Shown: in pieces, positions 16,206 to 24,979 of the stretch
How the letters are laid out: every line of letters begins with the position of its first letter
Position numbering within the stretch: position 1 is the first letter of the stretch
NCBI RefSeq assembly: GCF_003857035.1
Contig: NZ_QGSY01000200.1
Span: 1-51,650, forward strand
Length of the DNA stretch: 51,650 nucleotides
Origin: Micromonospora arida
GTDB lineage: Bacteria > Actinomycetota > Actinomycetes > Mycobacteriales > Micromonosporaceae
Direction of reading: 5' to 3'
Position numbers and translations under genes: made by a program
The notes under the pieces: model-generated
Databases searched by the model: none
Seen by the model: the letters and a program-made list of their open reading frames with translations, nothing else
Told to the model about the DNA's origin: nothing

Positions 16206-17159
16206 ATGGCCCTTGTCGCAATCGCCGCCACCGACGGGATGCTGCACTTCGAGCTGGCCCTGGCCTGCGAGGTCTTCGCCCACGACCCCTCCGGCCTGGC
16301 CGACCCCTGGTACGACGTGGCGATCTGCGGCCCCGGCCCGGTCCGGGTCGGCCGCTTCCTGGTGGCGCCCGACGACGGGTTGGACCGCCTAGCCCGAGCC
16401 GACACCGTGATCGTCCCGTCGGTCGAGGACGTCGACGCGGACGTACCCCCCGACCTGCTCGACGCCGTCCGCGCGGCCCACCGGGCCGGCGCCCGGATGG
16501 TCTCCCTGTGCACCGGCGCGTTCGTGCTGGCCGCCGCCGGGGTGCTCGACGGGCTGCGGGCCACCACGCACTGGGCGCACACCGAGGCGCTGACCGCCCG
16601 CTATCCCCAAGTACGGGTCGACCCGGACGTGCTCTACGTCGACAACGGCACCGTGCTCGCCTCCGCCGGCAAGGCCGCCGCGATCGACCTGTGCCTGCAC
16701 CTGATCCGCCGCGACCACGGCTCGACCGTCGCCAACGCCGTCGCCCGCCGCCTGGTCGTGCCACCGCACCGCGCCGGTGGTCAGGCCCAGTACGTCACCA
16801 CCCCGGTGCCGGCCCGTGACGAACACCCGCTGGCCACCCTGTTCCCGTGGGCCCTGGCCCGCCTGGACCGGCCGCTGACCGTCGAGGACCTGGCCCGGCA
16901 GGCGAACATGAGCTCCCGCAACCTGGCCCGCCACTTCCGGTCGGCCACCGGCACCACCCCACTGCTGTGGCTGTCGACGCAGCGCATCCGCCGCGCCCAG
17001 GAGCTGCTGGAGCAGACCGACGACAGCATCGACGCCGTCGCCGAGGCGGCCGGCATGGGCACCGCCGCGACGCTGCGCCGACACTTCCACCGCACCGTCG
17101 GCGTACCGCCGGACGCGTACCGGCGCACCTTCCGGGCCACCGGGCCAGCCGTCGGCTGA
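16206..17159 (+). CDS. GlxA family regulator (DJ-1/PfpI plus AraC HTH)
   Basis: 317 aa. Residues 1-165 are a DJ-1/PfpI class-I amidotransferase-like domain with the nucleophile-elbow cysteine in SLCTGAFVLAAAG (about 99-111). Residues about 210-310 form an AraC DNA-binding domain with two HTHs (LTVEDLARQANMSSRNLARHF and SIDAVAEAAGMGTAATLRRHF). The architecture is that of GlxA-type activators. It is divergent from the saccharopine-dehydrogenase-like gene, which is its most likely target. The ATG at 16206 appears leaderless. The effector is unknown. Confidence 0.9.
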   Translation: MALVAIAATDGMLHFELALACEVFAHDPSGLADPWYDVAICGPGPVRVGRFLVAPDDGLDRLARADTVIVPSVEDVDADVPPDLLDAVRAAHRAGARMVSLCTGAFVLAAAGVLDGLRATTHWAHTEALTARYPQVRVDPDVLYVDNGTVLASAGKAAAIDLCLHLIRRDHGSTVANAVARRLVVPPHRAGGQAQYVTTPVPARDEHPLATLFPWALARLDRPLTVEDLARQANMSSRNLARHFRSATGTTPLLWLSTQRIRRAQELLEQTDDSIDAVAEAAGMGTAATLRRHFHRTVGVPPDAYRRTFRATGPAVG

Positions 17160-17167
17160 CCGTTCCG

Positions 17168-19219
17168 TCAGCGCTGGTCGGGGCGTTGACGGGCGAACGC
17201 GTCGCGCTTACCCCAACGGCCGGGGATGTCCAGGAGCGCGATCCGTCCGAAGGTGGCGGGCAGCGCCGGGTCCACGGCCAGGTGATCATCGTGCGGGTTG
17301 ATGCCGAGCATGGTGCGGATCAGCAGCATGCAGGCTCCGCTGGACCACGCCTGCGGACTGCCGGCGGTCGGGTACCGGATCGGAAACTTGGTGGTGTCGC
17401 GGTCGAACCCGCCGAACGCCTCGGGTAGCCGACCCTCGAAGTAGGTGGCGGCGGAGAGGATGCCCTCGGCGATGCGGGCCGCCTCGTTGCCGAACCCGTA
17501 GCGGCGCAGACCCCACGCGATGAACGAGTTGTCGAACGGCCAGACCGTGCCGTTGTGGTAGCCGAGCGGGTTGTAGCGGCGCTGCCCCTCGGCGAACGTC
17601 CGCACCCCCCAACCGGAGAAGAGCGCCGGCCCCATCAGGTGCTCGACCACCCGAGGCGCCCGCTCCGGTGGCACGATGCCGCTCCACAACAGGTGCCCGA
17701 TGTTGGACGACAGGCTGTCCACGGGGGTGCCGTCGTGGTCGAGCGCGAGGGCGTAGAAGCCGCGGTCCTCCAGCCAGAACTCCCGGTTGAACCGCTCGTA
17801 CAGGGCCGCCGCCTCGCTCTCCAGCCGATCGGCGAAGGCGGGATCCCCCCAGAAGGTACGGGCCAGTCGGGCCCCTCGGATCTTCGCGTCGTAGGCGTAC
17901 CCCTGGGTTTCGCAGGTGGCCCTCGGGAAGCCCGGCAGCCGGCCGTCGGCGTAGGAGATGCTGTCCCAGGAGTCCTTCCAGCACTGGTTGTCCAGCCCGG
18001 TGGCGCGGTTGCGTCGCTGGTACCAGATGTAGCCGGTGGAGTTCAGGTCCGCGTACAGGTCGATCCAGGCCAGGGCCGCGCGGGCCTCGTGCTCCAACTC
18101 CGTCACCAGCGCGGTGTCGCCGCTCCACCGTTCGTACTCGTCGAGCAGCACCACGAACAGCGGCGAGGCGTCCACAGTGCCGTAGTAGGGGGAGTGTGGC
18201 TGCTCCTCGAACGCGGCCGACTCCCCGTAGCGCAGCTCGTGCAGGATCCGGCCCGGGTCCTCCTCCAACACGTCGTCGGGCCGGACGCCCTGCAACGACG
18301 CGAGGATCCGCAGTGTCGGTGGGGTCAGCGACGGGGCGACCGGCAGGGTCTGCAGGCAGGTCAACAGGCTGTCGCGGCCGAACAGGGTCATGAACCAGGG
18401 CAGGCCGGCCGCGGGCACGCTGGCCCCGCCGAGCGAGAGCGGGGCGAAGCGCAGCGCCGCCAGGTCCACCAGGCTGCGGTGGTAGACCTGCTGGAGACCC
18501 ACGCTGTCGGTGTCCAGGGTCGGGGCCGCCGCGACCCAGGCCTGCATGCTCGTGGGCAGGGTGGAGTCGTCCGGCCGGAGGGCCCGCAGGGCGGAGCGCA
18601 GGTCGACGCCGTCCGGGCGCAGCGCCAACATGACGGCCTGCAACCGGGTGGACCACTGCTGCCCGGGGCGCAGCCGGACCGCGAAGGCAAGGCCGTCCGG
18701 GCCGAACTCCGCGGGCTCGCTGGCCGACACGACGACCTCACGTTGGTAGGTGCCGCGCCGGTAGCCCAGGCGCAACTCGTTCGGGCCGACGTGCGTGTAG
18801 TGCGCGCCCCTCTTCTCGCCGATGTCGAACTTGATCTCGAAGATGTCGGCGAAGTCGGCGGCCACCTCCAGACGCACGTCGAGCGTCATGTCCTGCTCGC
18901 CGTAATTGAAGATCGTCAGCGACTCCGTGAGGTCCGGGCCGATGCGCCTGCGCCGAATGGCCGACACGTCGGCCTCCACGTAGTCCACCGCCGCGCCCGG
19001 CACCACGAAGAACGTCACCTCGAAGTACTGGCTGTCGTCCACCGACAACGCGGTCATGCACTCGCCGTTGACGGTCAGCCTCCAGCGGGACAGGAAGCGC
19101 GTGTCAGCGGCGAAGAGGCCGACCGGGGTGCTCGGGGACGACTCCACGTCGCCGCTGCTGTCGGACACCATGAAGGTGTTCCCGTCGATGCACGCCACGG
19201 TGCCCGCGATGTCCCTCAT
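17168..19219 (-). CDS. Glycogen debranching-type amylo-alpha-1,6-glucosidase
   Basis: 683 aa. Residues about 10-200 match the N-terminal GDE_N_bis domain (GNTFMVSD at 13, then PVGLFAADTRFLSRWRLTVN), and residues about 255-650 form the (alpha/alpha)6 amylo-1,6-glucosidase-type barrel with LPWFMTLFGRDSLLTCLQTL, SWDSISYADG and YHNGTVWPFDNSFIAWGL, where acidic catalytic residues lie. It would hydrolyse alpha-1,6 or related glucosidic links in cytosolic glycogen or an oligosaccharide. The start codon overlaps the SCP2 gene stop (ATGA, 19216-19219), so the two are translationally coupled and share the stress-type promoter upstream. Confidence 0.88.
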   Translation of the reverse strand: MRDIAGTVACIDGNTFMVSDSSGDVESSPSTPVGLFAADTRFLSRWRLTVNGECMTALSVDDSQYFEVTFFVVPGAAVDYVEADVSAIRRRRIGPDLTESLTIFNYGEQDMTLDVRLEVAADFADIFEIKFDIGEKRGAHYTHVGPNELRLGYRRGTYQREVVVSASEPAEFGPDGLAFAVRLRPGQQWSTRLQAVMLALRPDGVDLRSALRALRPDDSTLPTSMQAWVAAAPTLDTDSVGLQQVYHRSLVDLAALRFAPLSLGGASVPAAGLPWFMTLFGRDSLLTCLQTLPVAPSLTPPTLRILASLQGVRPDDVLEEDPGRILHELRYGESAAFEEQPHSPYYGTVDASPLFVVLLDEYERWSGDTALVTELEHEARAALAWIDLYADLNSTGYIWYQRRNRATGLDNQCWKDSWDSISYADGRLPGFPRATCETQGYAYDAKIRGARLARTFWGDPAFADRLESEAAALYERFNREFWLEDRGFYALALDHDGTPVDSLSSNIGHLLWSGIVPPERAPRVVEHLMGPALFSGWGVRTFAEGQRRYNPLGYHNGTVWPFDNSFIAWGLRRYGFGNEAARIAEGILSAATYFEGRLPEAFGGFDRDTTKFPIRYPTAGSPQAWSSGACMLLIRTMLGINPHDDHLAVDPALPATFGRIALLDIPGRWGKRDAFARQRPDQR

Positions 19220-19584
19220 CGGTCACGTCCCACTGTCGGATCCTCGCGCTGAAGCTGCCCGGGCTCTCGCGGAAACAGCCGCCCGATGCGCAACGCCAGG
19301 GCGAGATCACCGTCGACCATGATCTCGCCCCGGGTGATCGCCGCCAGCCCGTTCACCTCGCCCCGCGCCATCGCCTCGGCGAGCGGCGCGGACACCTTGA
19401 TCACGGTGGTGGCGGGGGCACCGCTTCGGGTCACCCGCATCCGGCCATGATCGATTTCGAGCAGCCACTGCTCCAGGTTGCCGTCGTCGCGGATGTCGAA
19501 TCGCACGCTGCCACAGACCTTGCTGAACCGTGGATCCTGGCCAGCGACCGTCAACCGCTCGAAGAAGGCGCTGGTCTCCGACAT
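19216..19584 (-). CDS. SCP2 sterol-binding domain protein
   Basis: 122-aa single SCP2-fold protein: an N-terminal helix with FFERL, strands around SVRFDIRDDG and WLLEIDHGRMRVTR, and the helical ITRGEIMVDGDLALALRIGRLFP end that lines the lipid tunnel. SCP2 domains bind hydrophobic ligands; the ligand here is unknown. It is the first gene of a two-gene unit with the debranching enzyme, overlapping it by 4 nt. A SigB/F-type promoter lies 36 nt upstream of the ATG, and GGGGAGGTGGG provides the ribosome binding site. Confidence 0.8.
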   Translation of the reverse strand: MSETSAFFERLTVAGQDPRFSKVCGSVRFDIRDDGNLEQWLLEIDHGRMRVTRSGAPATTVIKVSAPLAEAMARGEVNGLAAITRGEIMVDGDLALALRIGRLFPREPGQLQREDPTVGRDR

Positions 19585-19620
19585 CCCACCTCCCCGGCCG
19601 CTGGTAAGAGCGGATGCCGG

Positions 19621-19646
19621 CTACCCGCTGTCGCGCACTCCTAACG
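19621..19646 (-). promoter_or_regulatory. SigB/F-type promoter of SCP2-debranching operon
   Basis: Minus strand: CGTTA (19646-19642), 15-bp spacer, GGGTAG (19626-19621), 36 nt before the ATG at 19584. CAGCGGGTAGCCGGCA around the -10 is shared exactly with the DUF4383 promoter at 41 kb. Confidence 0.65.
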
Positions 19647-19665
19647 CCGGGTGGTTCCCCCTTGT

Positions 19666-20871
19666 TCAGGGTGCGAGCGAGAAGCGGGTCCAGGTGGTGG
19701 CGTCCGTGGTGACGAGGACGTGGTCCGGCTCGCCCGTCGACCCGTCGTCACGCCCGAAGAGCCAGGCGTAGCCCGGCGCGACACTGACCGCGCCGACGAG
19801 CCGGCCGTACTCCCGGGCGACAGTGAAGGTCCGCCCGTCGTCCCGGCTGACCAGCAGCCGCGCGCGGCGGTCGGCTTCGGTGCCCCCACCGGCAGTGATC
19901 GCCAGCAGGGACCGGTCCGACCCCACCGTGAGGTCGTAGTGCACGTGCGTCGGCAGTTCGGCACCGGTGTCCGTCCAGGTCTTCGCGCCGTCGGTGGTCC
20001 GCAGCAGCCGCATCCCGCCACCCGCCGTCGACGGTTCGGTCAGCACGTACCCTTCCCGGTCGTCGATCCCCACCGCCGTGATCACGCCCCCACCGTCGCC
20101 CACCTCCCAGGTGGTCCAGGTCGCGCCTCGGTCGGCGCTGCGCGCGACGGTCGACCCCTGGCCGACACCCGTCCGGTACGTGGCCCAGATGCTGCCGTCC
20201 GCTGCCGGGTAGAGGCTGAACAGCGGAAGCAACGTGGGCGGAGTGGTCAGGCGGTACACCGTTCCGCTCGACGGGTCCACCGCCAGCGGCTCCGACACCG
20301 GCGCGCAGCCGAATCCGCAGGAGACCGGTCGGGCCGCCGCCGGGAAGGTGGGCACGGCGACGATCGCCGAATCCGCGACCCGCCAGGTGCGGCCGTAGTC
20401 GGTGGAGAGGTGGGCCAGGCCATAGTCGGTGACCAGGTAGGACCGCTCACCGAGCACGGAGAAGCCAACGGCGCTGCTCGGCGTCCCGGCGGCGGTGTCG
20501 GCCGCACATCGGGTGCCCTCGAAGCGCGCTGCGTCCCAGTCCGACCAGGTGCGGCCGTCGTCGCCGGTGTACGCGAAGCGCACGACGCAGCCGTCCTGCC
20601 GCACATCGACCCCGGAGTCGGGCCCGGTCAGCGTGAACTGGCTGAACTGTGCACCTGACGGTGTCGGCGGGTCGGCCGGCGCGGCCCGGTCCGGCTCGGC
20701 CACCAGCGGTACGACCGTCAGCCCGGCCAGTACGAACAGTGCGGTCGTCACCATCGCGACCGACCGGCGCCGACGGGATCGGGCGGTGGTTCGCAGCTCG
20801 TCGAGGGGCGGCTGCGACACGGCCTCGGTGACCGTGTCGACGTCGAACCCGGAGAACTCACGACCGGACAT
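19666..20871 (-). CDS. Membrane-anchored BNR/sialidase-like beta-propeller protein, partner of ECF sigma
   Basis: 401 aa. The N-terminal ~38 residues are hydrophilic and basic (cytoplasmic), then one hydrophobic helix (about 39-58), then an exported beta-propeller of BNR/Asp-box repeats (DDGRTWSDW, DYGRTWRV, DRGATWTTW, DGAKTWTDT, DDGRTFTV). Its start overlaps the ECF sigma gene by 14 nt, so the pair is coupled. It has no zinc-binding anti-sigma motif. The topology (short cytoplasmic tail, one TM, external domain) is that of a regulated anti-sigma factor, so that role is possible but unproven. Confidence 0.75.
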   Translation of the reverse strand: MSGREFSGFDVDTVTEAVSQPPLDELRTTARSRRRRSVAMVTTALFVLAGLTVVPLVAEPDRAAPADPPTPSGAQFSQFTLTGPDSGVDVRQDGCVVRFAYTGDDGRTWSDWDAARFEGTRCAADTAAGTPSSAVGFSVLGERSYLVTDYGLAHLSTDYGRTWRVADSAIVAVPTFPAAARPVSCGFGCAPVSEPLAVDPSSGTVYRLTTPPTLLPLFSLYPAADGSIWATYRTGVGQGSTVARSADRGATWTTWEVGDGGGVITAVGIDDREGYVLTEPSTAGGGMRLLRTTDGAKTWTDTGAELPTHVHYDLTVGSDRSLLAITAGGGTEADRRARLLVSRDDGRTFTVAREYGRLVGAVSVAPGYAWLFGRDDGSTGEPDHVLVTTDATTWTRFSLAP

Positions 20872-21370
20872 CGATCCTCCCGGTTTCCGTAGCGTCGGTG
20901 TCGGCGAGCAGCGCCGCCAGGGCGACCCTGCCCCGCGACAACCGGGACTTCACCGTCCCGGACGACACGCCCAGCGTCGCGGCGACCTCGTCCACCGGCA
21001 GGTCGACGAGGTAGTGCAGGGCCAGTGCATCTCGCTGCCCCTCGGGCAGCACGCGCAGCGCGGCGAGCAGGGCGAGGTGCTCCGGGGAGTGGTCGGCGAC
21101 GGCCGGCGGCGGACCGATGCGGCGCAGCAGCCCGTCGAGCATCCGACGGCGGCGGTACCGGCTGCGGGCCCAGTTCACCGCGACCCGACGCAACCAGGCC
21201 TCCGGGTTCTCCAGCCCGGCGAACCGCCCTGGCGCCATCAGCGCCCGGGTGAACGCCTCCTGGACCGCCTCCTGCGCCTCGGTCAGGTCGCCGGTCACCG
21301 CGTACAGCTGGACGACCAGGCGTCGGAAACAGCTGGCGTAGAGCTCGGAGATCGGATCGCCGTCGGACAC
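20858..21370 (-). CDS. ECF RNA polymerase sigma factor
   Basis: 170-aa ECF sigma factor. Region 2 spans about 7-75 (LYASCFRRLVVQLYAVTGD, then NPEAWLRRVAVNWARSRYRR), and region 4 about 110-160 (LRVLPEGQRDALALHYLVDL, then VAATLGVSSGTVKSRLSRG). The GTG at 21370 is chosen because AAGGGGG lies 5 nt upstream; GTG 21376 is an alternative. It overlaps the downstream propeller protein by 14 nt. The target promoter is unknown. The exported carboxypeptidase-regulatory-like gene just upstream on the same strand could be in the same circuit. Confidence 0.9.
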   Translation of the reverse strand: MSDGDPISELYASCFRRLVVQLYAVTGDLTEAQEAVQEAFTRALMAPGRFAGLENPEAWLRRVAVNWARSRYRRRRMLDGLLRRIGPPPAVADHSPEHLALLAALRVLPEGQRDALALHYLVDLPVDEVAATLGVSSGTVKSRLSRGRVALAALLADTDATETGRIDVRS

Positions 21371-21441
21371 CGTCACCCCCTTCTTCACCACTCCCACCAA
21401 CGGGCCCGGAAGAAGGTTGCGACGGCCGGCCAGAATCCGGG

Positions 21442-22452
21442 TCAGTCGAGGTTGAAGTCCACCACGACCGGCGCCCGTCGGACCCGCACGACAGTCGCGG
21501 CGTCGAAGCCGGCGGCGTCGCGGTGCCAGACCGGCGGGGCGTACGCGCAGTCGCAGCGCAGCTTCACCCGCTGCCCGGGCAGAAGGCGCAGGGCGTAACC
21601 GCTGCCCACGTCGGCGACGCCGGCCAGGTCCCCGGTGGCCGTGTCGAACGCGATCACCTGGGCGTAGGTGGCCAGCTCGTCGACCACTACCGCTCCGCCC
21701 AGCGGCGTCCCGGCGGGCAGCGCCTGGTTCAGGGTCGCCGTCTGGTGCGCGCGGACCCGCACCGGCCGTGCCTGCTGCCGACCGCCCACCCCACCGGACC
21801 ACACGGTCGCCAGCCCGGCGGCGGCGAACTGCACGGGCCAGTGGTACGGCCCGAGGCCGCTGATCGTGTAGCGGCCGTCCTCGTCGGTGGTCGGGCCGTG
21901 GTCGTCGTACTTGGGATGCGGCACGTACGGCACGACCATGACCCGGGCGCGGTTGACCGGTGCGCCGGTCGCCGCATCGGTCACCACTCCGACGACGGTG
22001 CCCGGCGGGTCGAGCCGGACGGTCGGCGCGTCGGTCACCGTGCCGGCCCGGACCTGGACCACCTGTGCCCGCTCACGGTCGCCGGTGCCGCCGTGCCGGC
22101 CCACCCACTGCCAGCCGTGCGTCGTCGTGTCGTAGGGGCGCACCAGCAGCCGGTACCTCCCCGGGGCGACGTCTCCGCTCACCAGCACGCCCAGCTCGTC
22201 AGCGCAGCCCCCGTACCGGCCGAGTTGGTCCTCGCCGAGGGTGACGGCCGCCAACGCCGCAGCGTCCACCGGGACCAGCGCGGCGCAGGCCCGGGGGACC
22301 GGCGCGCCGCTCGTCGCGTCGCGCACGACGGTGCGGACGCCGCCGGGCGCGGACGACCCGGGGGTACGCGCGGCGGCCGGCGCGGCGGCCTCCCCGACGA
22401 GCAGTGCGGCGGCGATGGCGACGGTCAGGTGGCGCAGCAGAGCACGGCTCAC
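21442..22452 (-). CDS. Exported protein with carboxypeptidase-regulatory-like domains
   Basis: 336 aa. A signal peptide (about 1-28, Ala-rich, ending in AAPAAA) precedes several beta-sandwich modules: GGVRTVVRDATSGAPVPRAC, then GTVVGVVTDAATGAPVNRAR followed by TDEDGRYTISGLGPY, the typical carboxypeptidase-regulatory (CarboxypepD_reg-like) pattern. No catalytic motif, so it is probably a surface or secreted binding protein. The GTG at 22452 follows AAGGA. It lies upstream of the ECF sigma gene on the same strand with 71 bp between. Confidence 0.75.
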   Translation of the reverse strand: MSRALLRHLTVAIAAALLVGEAAAPAAARTPGSSAPGGVRTVVRDATSGAPVPRACAALVPVDAAALAAVTLGEDQLGRYGGCADELGVLVSGDVAPGRYRLLVRPYDTTTHGWQWVGRHGGTGDRERAQVVQVRAGTVTDAPTVRLDPPGTVVGVVTDAATGAPVNRARVMVVPYVPHPKYDDHGPTTDEDGRYTISGLGPYHWPVQFAAAGLATVWSGGVGGRQQARPVRVRAHQTATLNQALPAGTPLGGAVVVDELATYAQVIAFDTATGDLAGVADVGSGYALRLLPGQRVKLRCDCAYAPPVWHRDAAGFDAATVVRVRRAPVVVDFNLD

Positions 22453-22693
22453 GGGGATGTCCTTCCAGCGGCGCGGCAGGTTGAGCCGAACGTAACGGTG
22501 TTCAGGTGATCCAAATCGGTCAATGTCGCGATGTCGACCGTTGCCGCAGGCGTTCCCGCCCACACCGCCCGGATCGGACGTTCTGCCTCGAACCCGGCGC
22601 GCGCGGCACCTGTTCGACATAGCGTCACGGGGCGGGGACCACCGCCGCTCCCGCCGGCGGACCGGCGGCGACGCCCACCGGAAGGGATCGGAC

Positions 22694-23644
22694 ATGAGTA
22701 GTGTCGACACCGTGCTCCTGTCGGAGCTGGACGGGCCGGTGCCGGCGACGCTGCCGAGCGCGCTCGGCCTGCTGAGCCTGGCCCTGGGAGTGGGCGCGCT
22801 GATCGCACCCGGACCCGTCGCGCGACTGACCGGGGTGGACGACTCCCCGGCCGCGCGGTCCGTGCTTCCGGCCATCGGCCTACGAGAGTTGGGCAGCGCC
22901 GCCGGCCTGCTCAGCGGCCGCCGCCCGGCCGGCTGGGCCTGGAGCCGGGTGGCCGGAGACGCCATGGACCTCACCCTGCTCGGGCGGGCCCTCGCCGACC
23001 GCAGCGGTGATCGCCGCCGCCGGGTCGCGCTGACCACCCTCGCCATCGCCGGCATCACCGCCGTCGACGTGCTCGCCGCCGTGCGCGTCGGGCGGGCTCG
23101 ACGGGCCCGCGCCCGGGTGATCCGGATGCAGATCGCGGTGACGGTGAACCGGTCGCCCGCCGAGGCGTACCGGTTCTGGCGGGACATGGAGAACCTGCCC
23201 CGGTTCATGGCGCACCTGGAGTCCGTCCGCGCCGACGACCTGCGCCGCTCGCACTGGATCGCCCGTGGCCCCGCCGGGCACCGCGTCGAGTGGGACGCCG
23301 AGATCATCGACGACCAGCCGAACAAGTCGATCACCTGGCGGTCTCTGCCCGGGACCCGGGTGCCCAACGCCGGCCGGGTCCGGTTCGTGCCCGCGCCCGG
23401 TGACCGGGGGACCGAGGTGCGGGTGGAGCTGCGCTACGCGCCGCCGGCCGGTGCGCTCGGCCGAGCGGTGGCGAAGCTCTTCGGCGAGGAACCCGAGCAG
23501 CAGGTCCGCGACGACCTGCGCCGGTTCAAGCAGGTGCTGGAGACCGGTGAGGTCGTCCGTTCCGAGGGCAGCCCCAACGGCATCTCCGTACGCCAACAGG
23601 CCATGCAGCGACCCGCCCAGCCGCTGCCGTCGTCCCGCCGCTGA
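22694..23644 (+). CDS. SRPBCC family protein with N-terminal membrane region
   Basis: 316 aa. The first ~130 residues contain about three hydrophobic helices (LPSALGLLSLALGVGALI, AAGLLSG, TTLAIAGITAVDVLAAV). Residues about 145-300 form an SRPBCC (START/Bet v1-like) lipid-binding fold resembling cyclase/dehydrase proteins (AVTVNRSPAEAYRFWRDMEN, then a C-terminal helix around VRDDLRRFKQVLE). The ATG at 22694 has GGAAGGGA upstream. It is followed after 29 nt by an alcohol dehydrogenase gene, probably one operon. The pairing is frequent in actinobacteria, but the function is not known. Confidence 0.8.
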   Translation: MSSVDTVLLSELDGPVPATLPSALGLLSLALGVGALIAPGPVARLTGVDDSPAARSVLPAIGLRELGSAAGLLSGRRPAGWAWSRVAGDAMDLTLLGRALADRSGDRRRRVALTTLAIAGITAVDVLAAVRVGRARRARARVIRMQIAVTVNRSPAEAYRFWRDMENLPRFMAHLESVRADDLRRSHWIARGPAGHRVEWDAEIIDDQPNKSITWRSLPGTRVPNAGRVRFVPAPGDRGTEVRVELRYAPPAGALGRAVAKLFGEEPEQQVRDDLRRFKQVLETGEVVRSEGSPNGISVRQQAMQRPAQPLPSSRR

Positions 23645-23673
23645 CCGCCCGAGCTCTCCGAAAGGCACCGAGA

Positions 23674-24846
23674 ATGAAGGCCACCGCCTGGATGGGCACC
23701 GACAGCGTCAAGGTCATCGACGTACCCGACCCGAAGATCATGAACGCCCGGGACGCGATCGTGCGGATCAGCACCACCGCGATCTGCGGCTCCGACCTGC
23801 ACCTCTACCACGGCTACATCCCCGCTATGCGCAAGGGCGACATCCTCGGCCACGAGTTCATGGGCGAGGTGGTGGAGGTGGGCCCACAGGTCCGCAACCT
23901 CGCCCCGGGCGACCGGGTGGTGGTGCCCTTCCCGATCGCCTGCGGGCACTGCTCGTCCTGCCAACGCGGCCTCTACTCGGTCTGCGAGAACTCCAACCCG
24001 AACGCCGGCATCGCCGAGAAGATCATGGGGCACTCGCCGGCCGGCATCTTCGGCTACTCGCACCTGCTCGGCGGCTACGCCGGCGGCCAGGCCGAGTACG
24101 CCCGGGTGCCGTTCGCCGACGTCGGCCCGGTCAAGGTGCCCGACGAGATCAGCGACGACCAGGCGGTCATGCTGGCCGACGTGTTCCCGACCGGCTACAT
24201 GGGCGCCGAGATGTGCGACATCAAACCCGGGCAGGTGATCGCCGTCTGGGGCGCCGGGCCGGTCGGCCTGCTCGCCGCGGCCAGCGCCCGGCTGCTCGGC
24301 GCGGAGCGGGTGATCGTCATCGACCGGTTCCCGTACCGGCTGCGGCTGGCCGAGGAGCACATCGACGCCGAGACGATCAACTACGAGGAAGCCGACGTGC
24401 TGGACACCCTCAACGAGATGACCGCCGGCCGAGGCCCCGACGCGTGCATCGACGCGGTGGGCCTGGAGGGCCACCACGGCAACGCCGCCATGTACGCGTA
24501 CGACCGGGCCAAGCAGGCCGCGCGAGTCGAGACGGAGCGGCCGTTCGCGCTGCGACAGGCGATCCTCGCCTGCCGCTCCGGCGGGGTGGTCTCGGTCGTC
24601 GGCGCGTACGGCGGCTTCGTCGACAAGTTCCCGATGGGCGCGTTCATGAACCGCTCGCTGATCATGCGGACCGGTCAGTGCCACGTCCAGCGCTACACCC
24701 GGCCGCTACTGGAGCGCATCCAGCGCGGCGAGATCGACCCGAGCTTCATCGTCAGCCACCGGATGCCGCTGCGTGACGCTTCGAAGGGCTACAAGATCTT
24801 CCAGAAGAAGCAGGACGACTGTACGAAGGTGCTGCTCAAGGTCTGA
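23674..24846 (+). CDS. Zinc-dependent alcohol dehydrogenase (formaldehyde dehydrogenase-like)
   Basis: 390-aa medium-chain dehydrogenase. Catalytic zinc ligands lie in ICGSDLHLYHG and GHEFMGEVVEVG; the structural zinc loop has four cysteines in CGHCSSCQRGLYSVC (about 90-104). The NAD-binding site is VWGAGPVGLLAAA (about 191-203). The longer insertions resemble glutathione-independent formaldehyde dehydrogenases. The ATG at 23674 follows GAAAGGCACCGAGA. It would oxidise an alcohol or aldehyde with NAD; the substrate is not certain. It is downstream of the SRPBCC gene in a probable operon. Confidence 0.88.
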   Translation: MKATAWMGTDSVKVIDVPDPKIMNARDAIVRISTTAICGSDLHLYHGYIPAMRKGDILGHEFMGEVVEVGPQVRNLAPGDRVVVPFPIACGHCSSCQRGLYSVCENSNPNAGIAEKIMGHSPAGIFGYSHLLGGYAGGQAEYARVPFADVGPVKVPDEISDDQAVMLADVFPTGYMGAEMCDIKPGQVIAVWGAGPVGLLAAASARLLGAERVIVIDRFPYRLRLAEEHIDAETINYEEADVLDTLNEMTAGRGPDACIDAVGLEGHHGNAAMYAYDRAKQAARVETERPFALRQAILACRSGGVVSVVGAYGGFVDKFPMGAFMNRSLIMRTGQCHVQRYTRPLLERIQRGEIDPSFIVSHRMPLRDASKGYKIFQKKQDDCTKVLLKV

Positions 24847-24967
24847 CCGGCGGCCAGGTCTGCCGGCGGGGGAGTTCTTCGCGCGCTGCCTTTGGAGCTG
24901 ATGTCGCAAACGATTCAGCCCGCCTGCGAGCACACGGCGCCGAACCCAGCCCTGGCTCTGCGCAAGC

Positions 24968-24973
24968 TAGCGT
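24968..24973 (+). promoter_or_regulatory. -10 box of a leaderless promoter (GNAT gene)
   Basis: TAGCGT is followed by 6 nt and the ATG at 24980. Confidence 0.4.
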
Positions 24974-24979
24974 GTCGCC

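Noticed and set aside
24847..24979. CCGGC/GCCGG hairpin after the alcohol dehydrogenase gene
   Set aside because: Only a 5-bp stem, expected by chance at this GC content.
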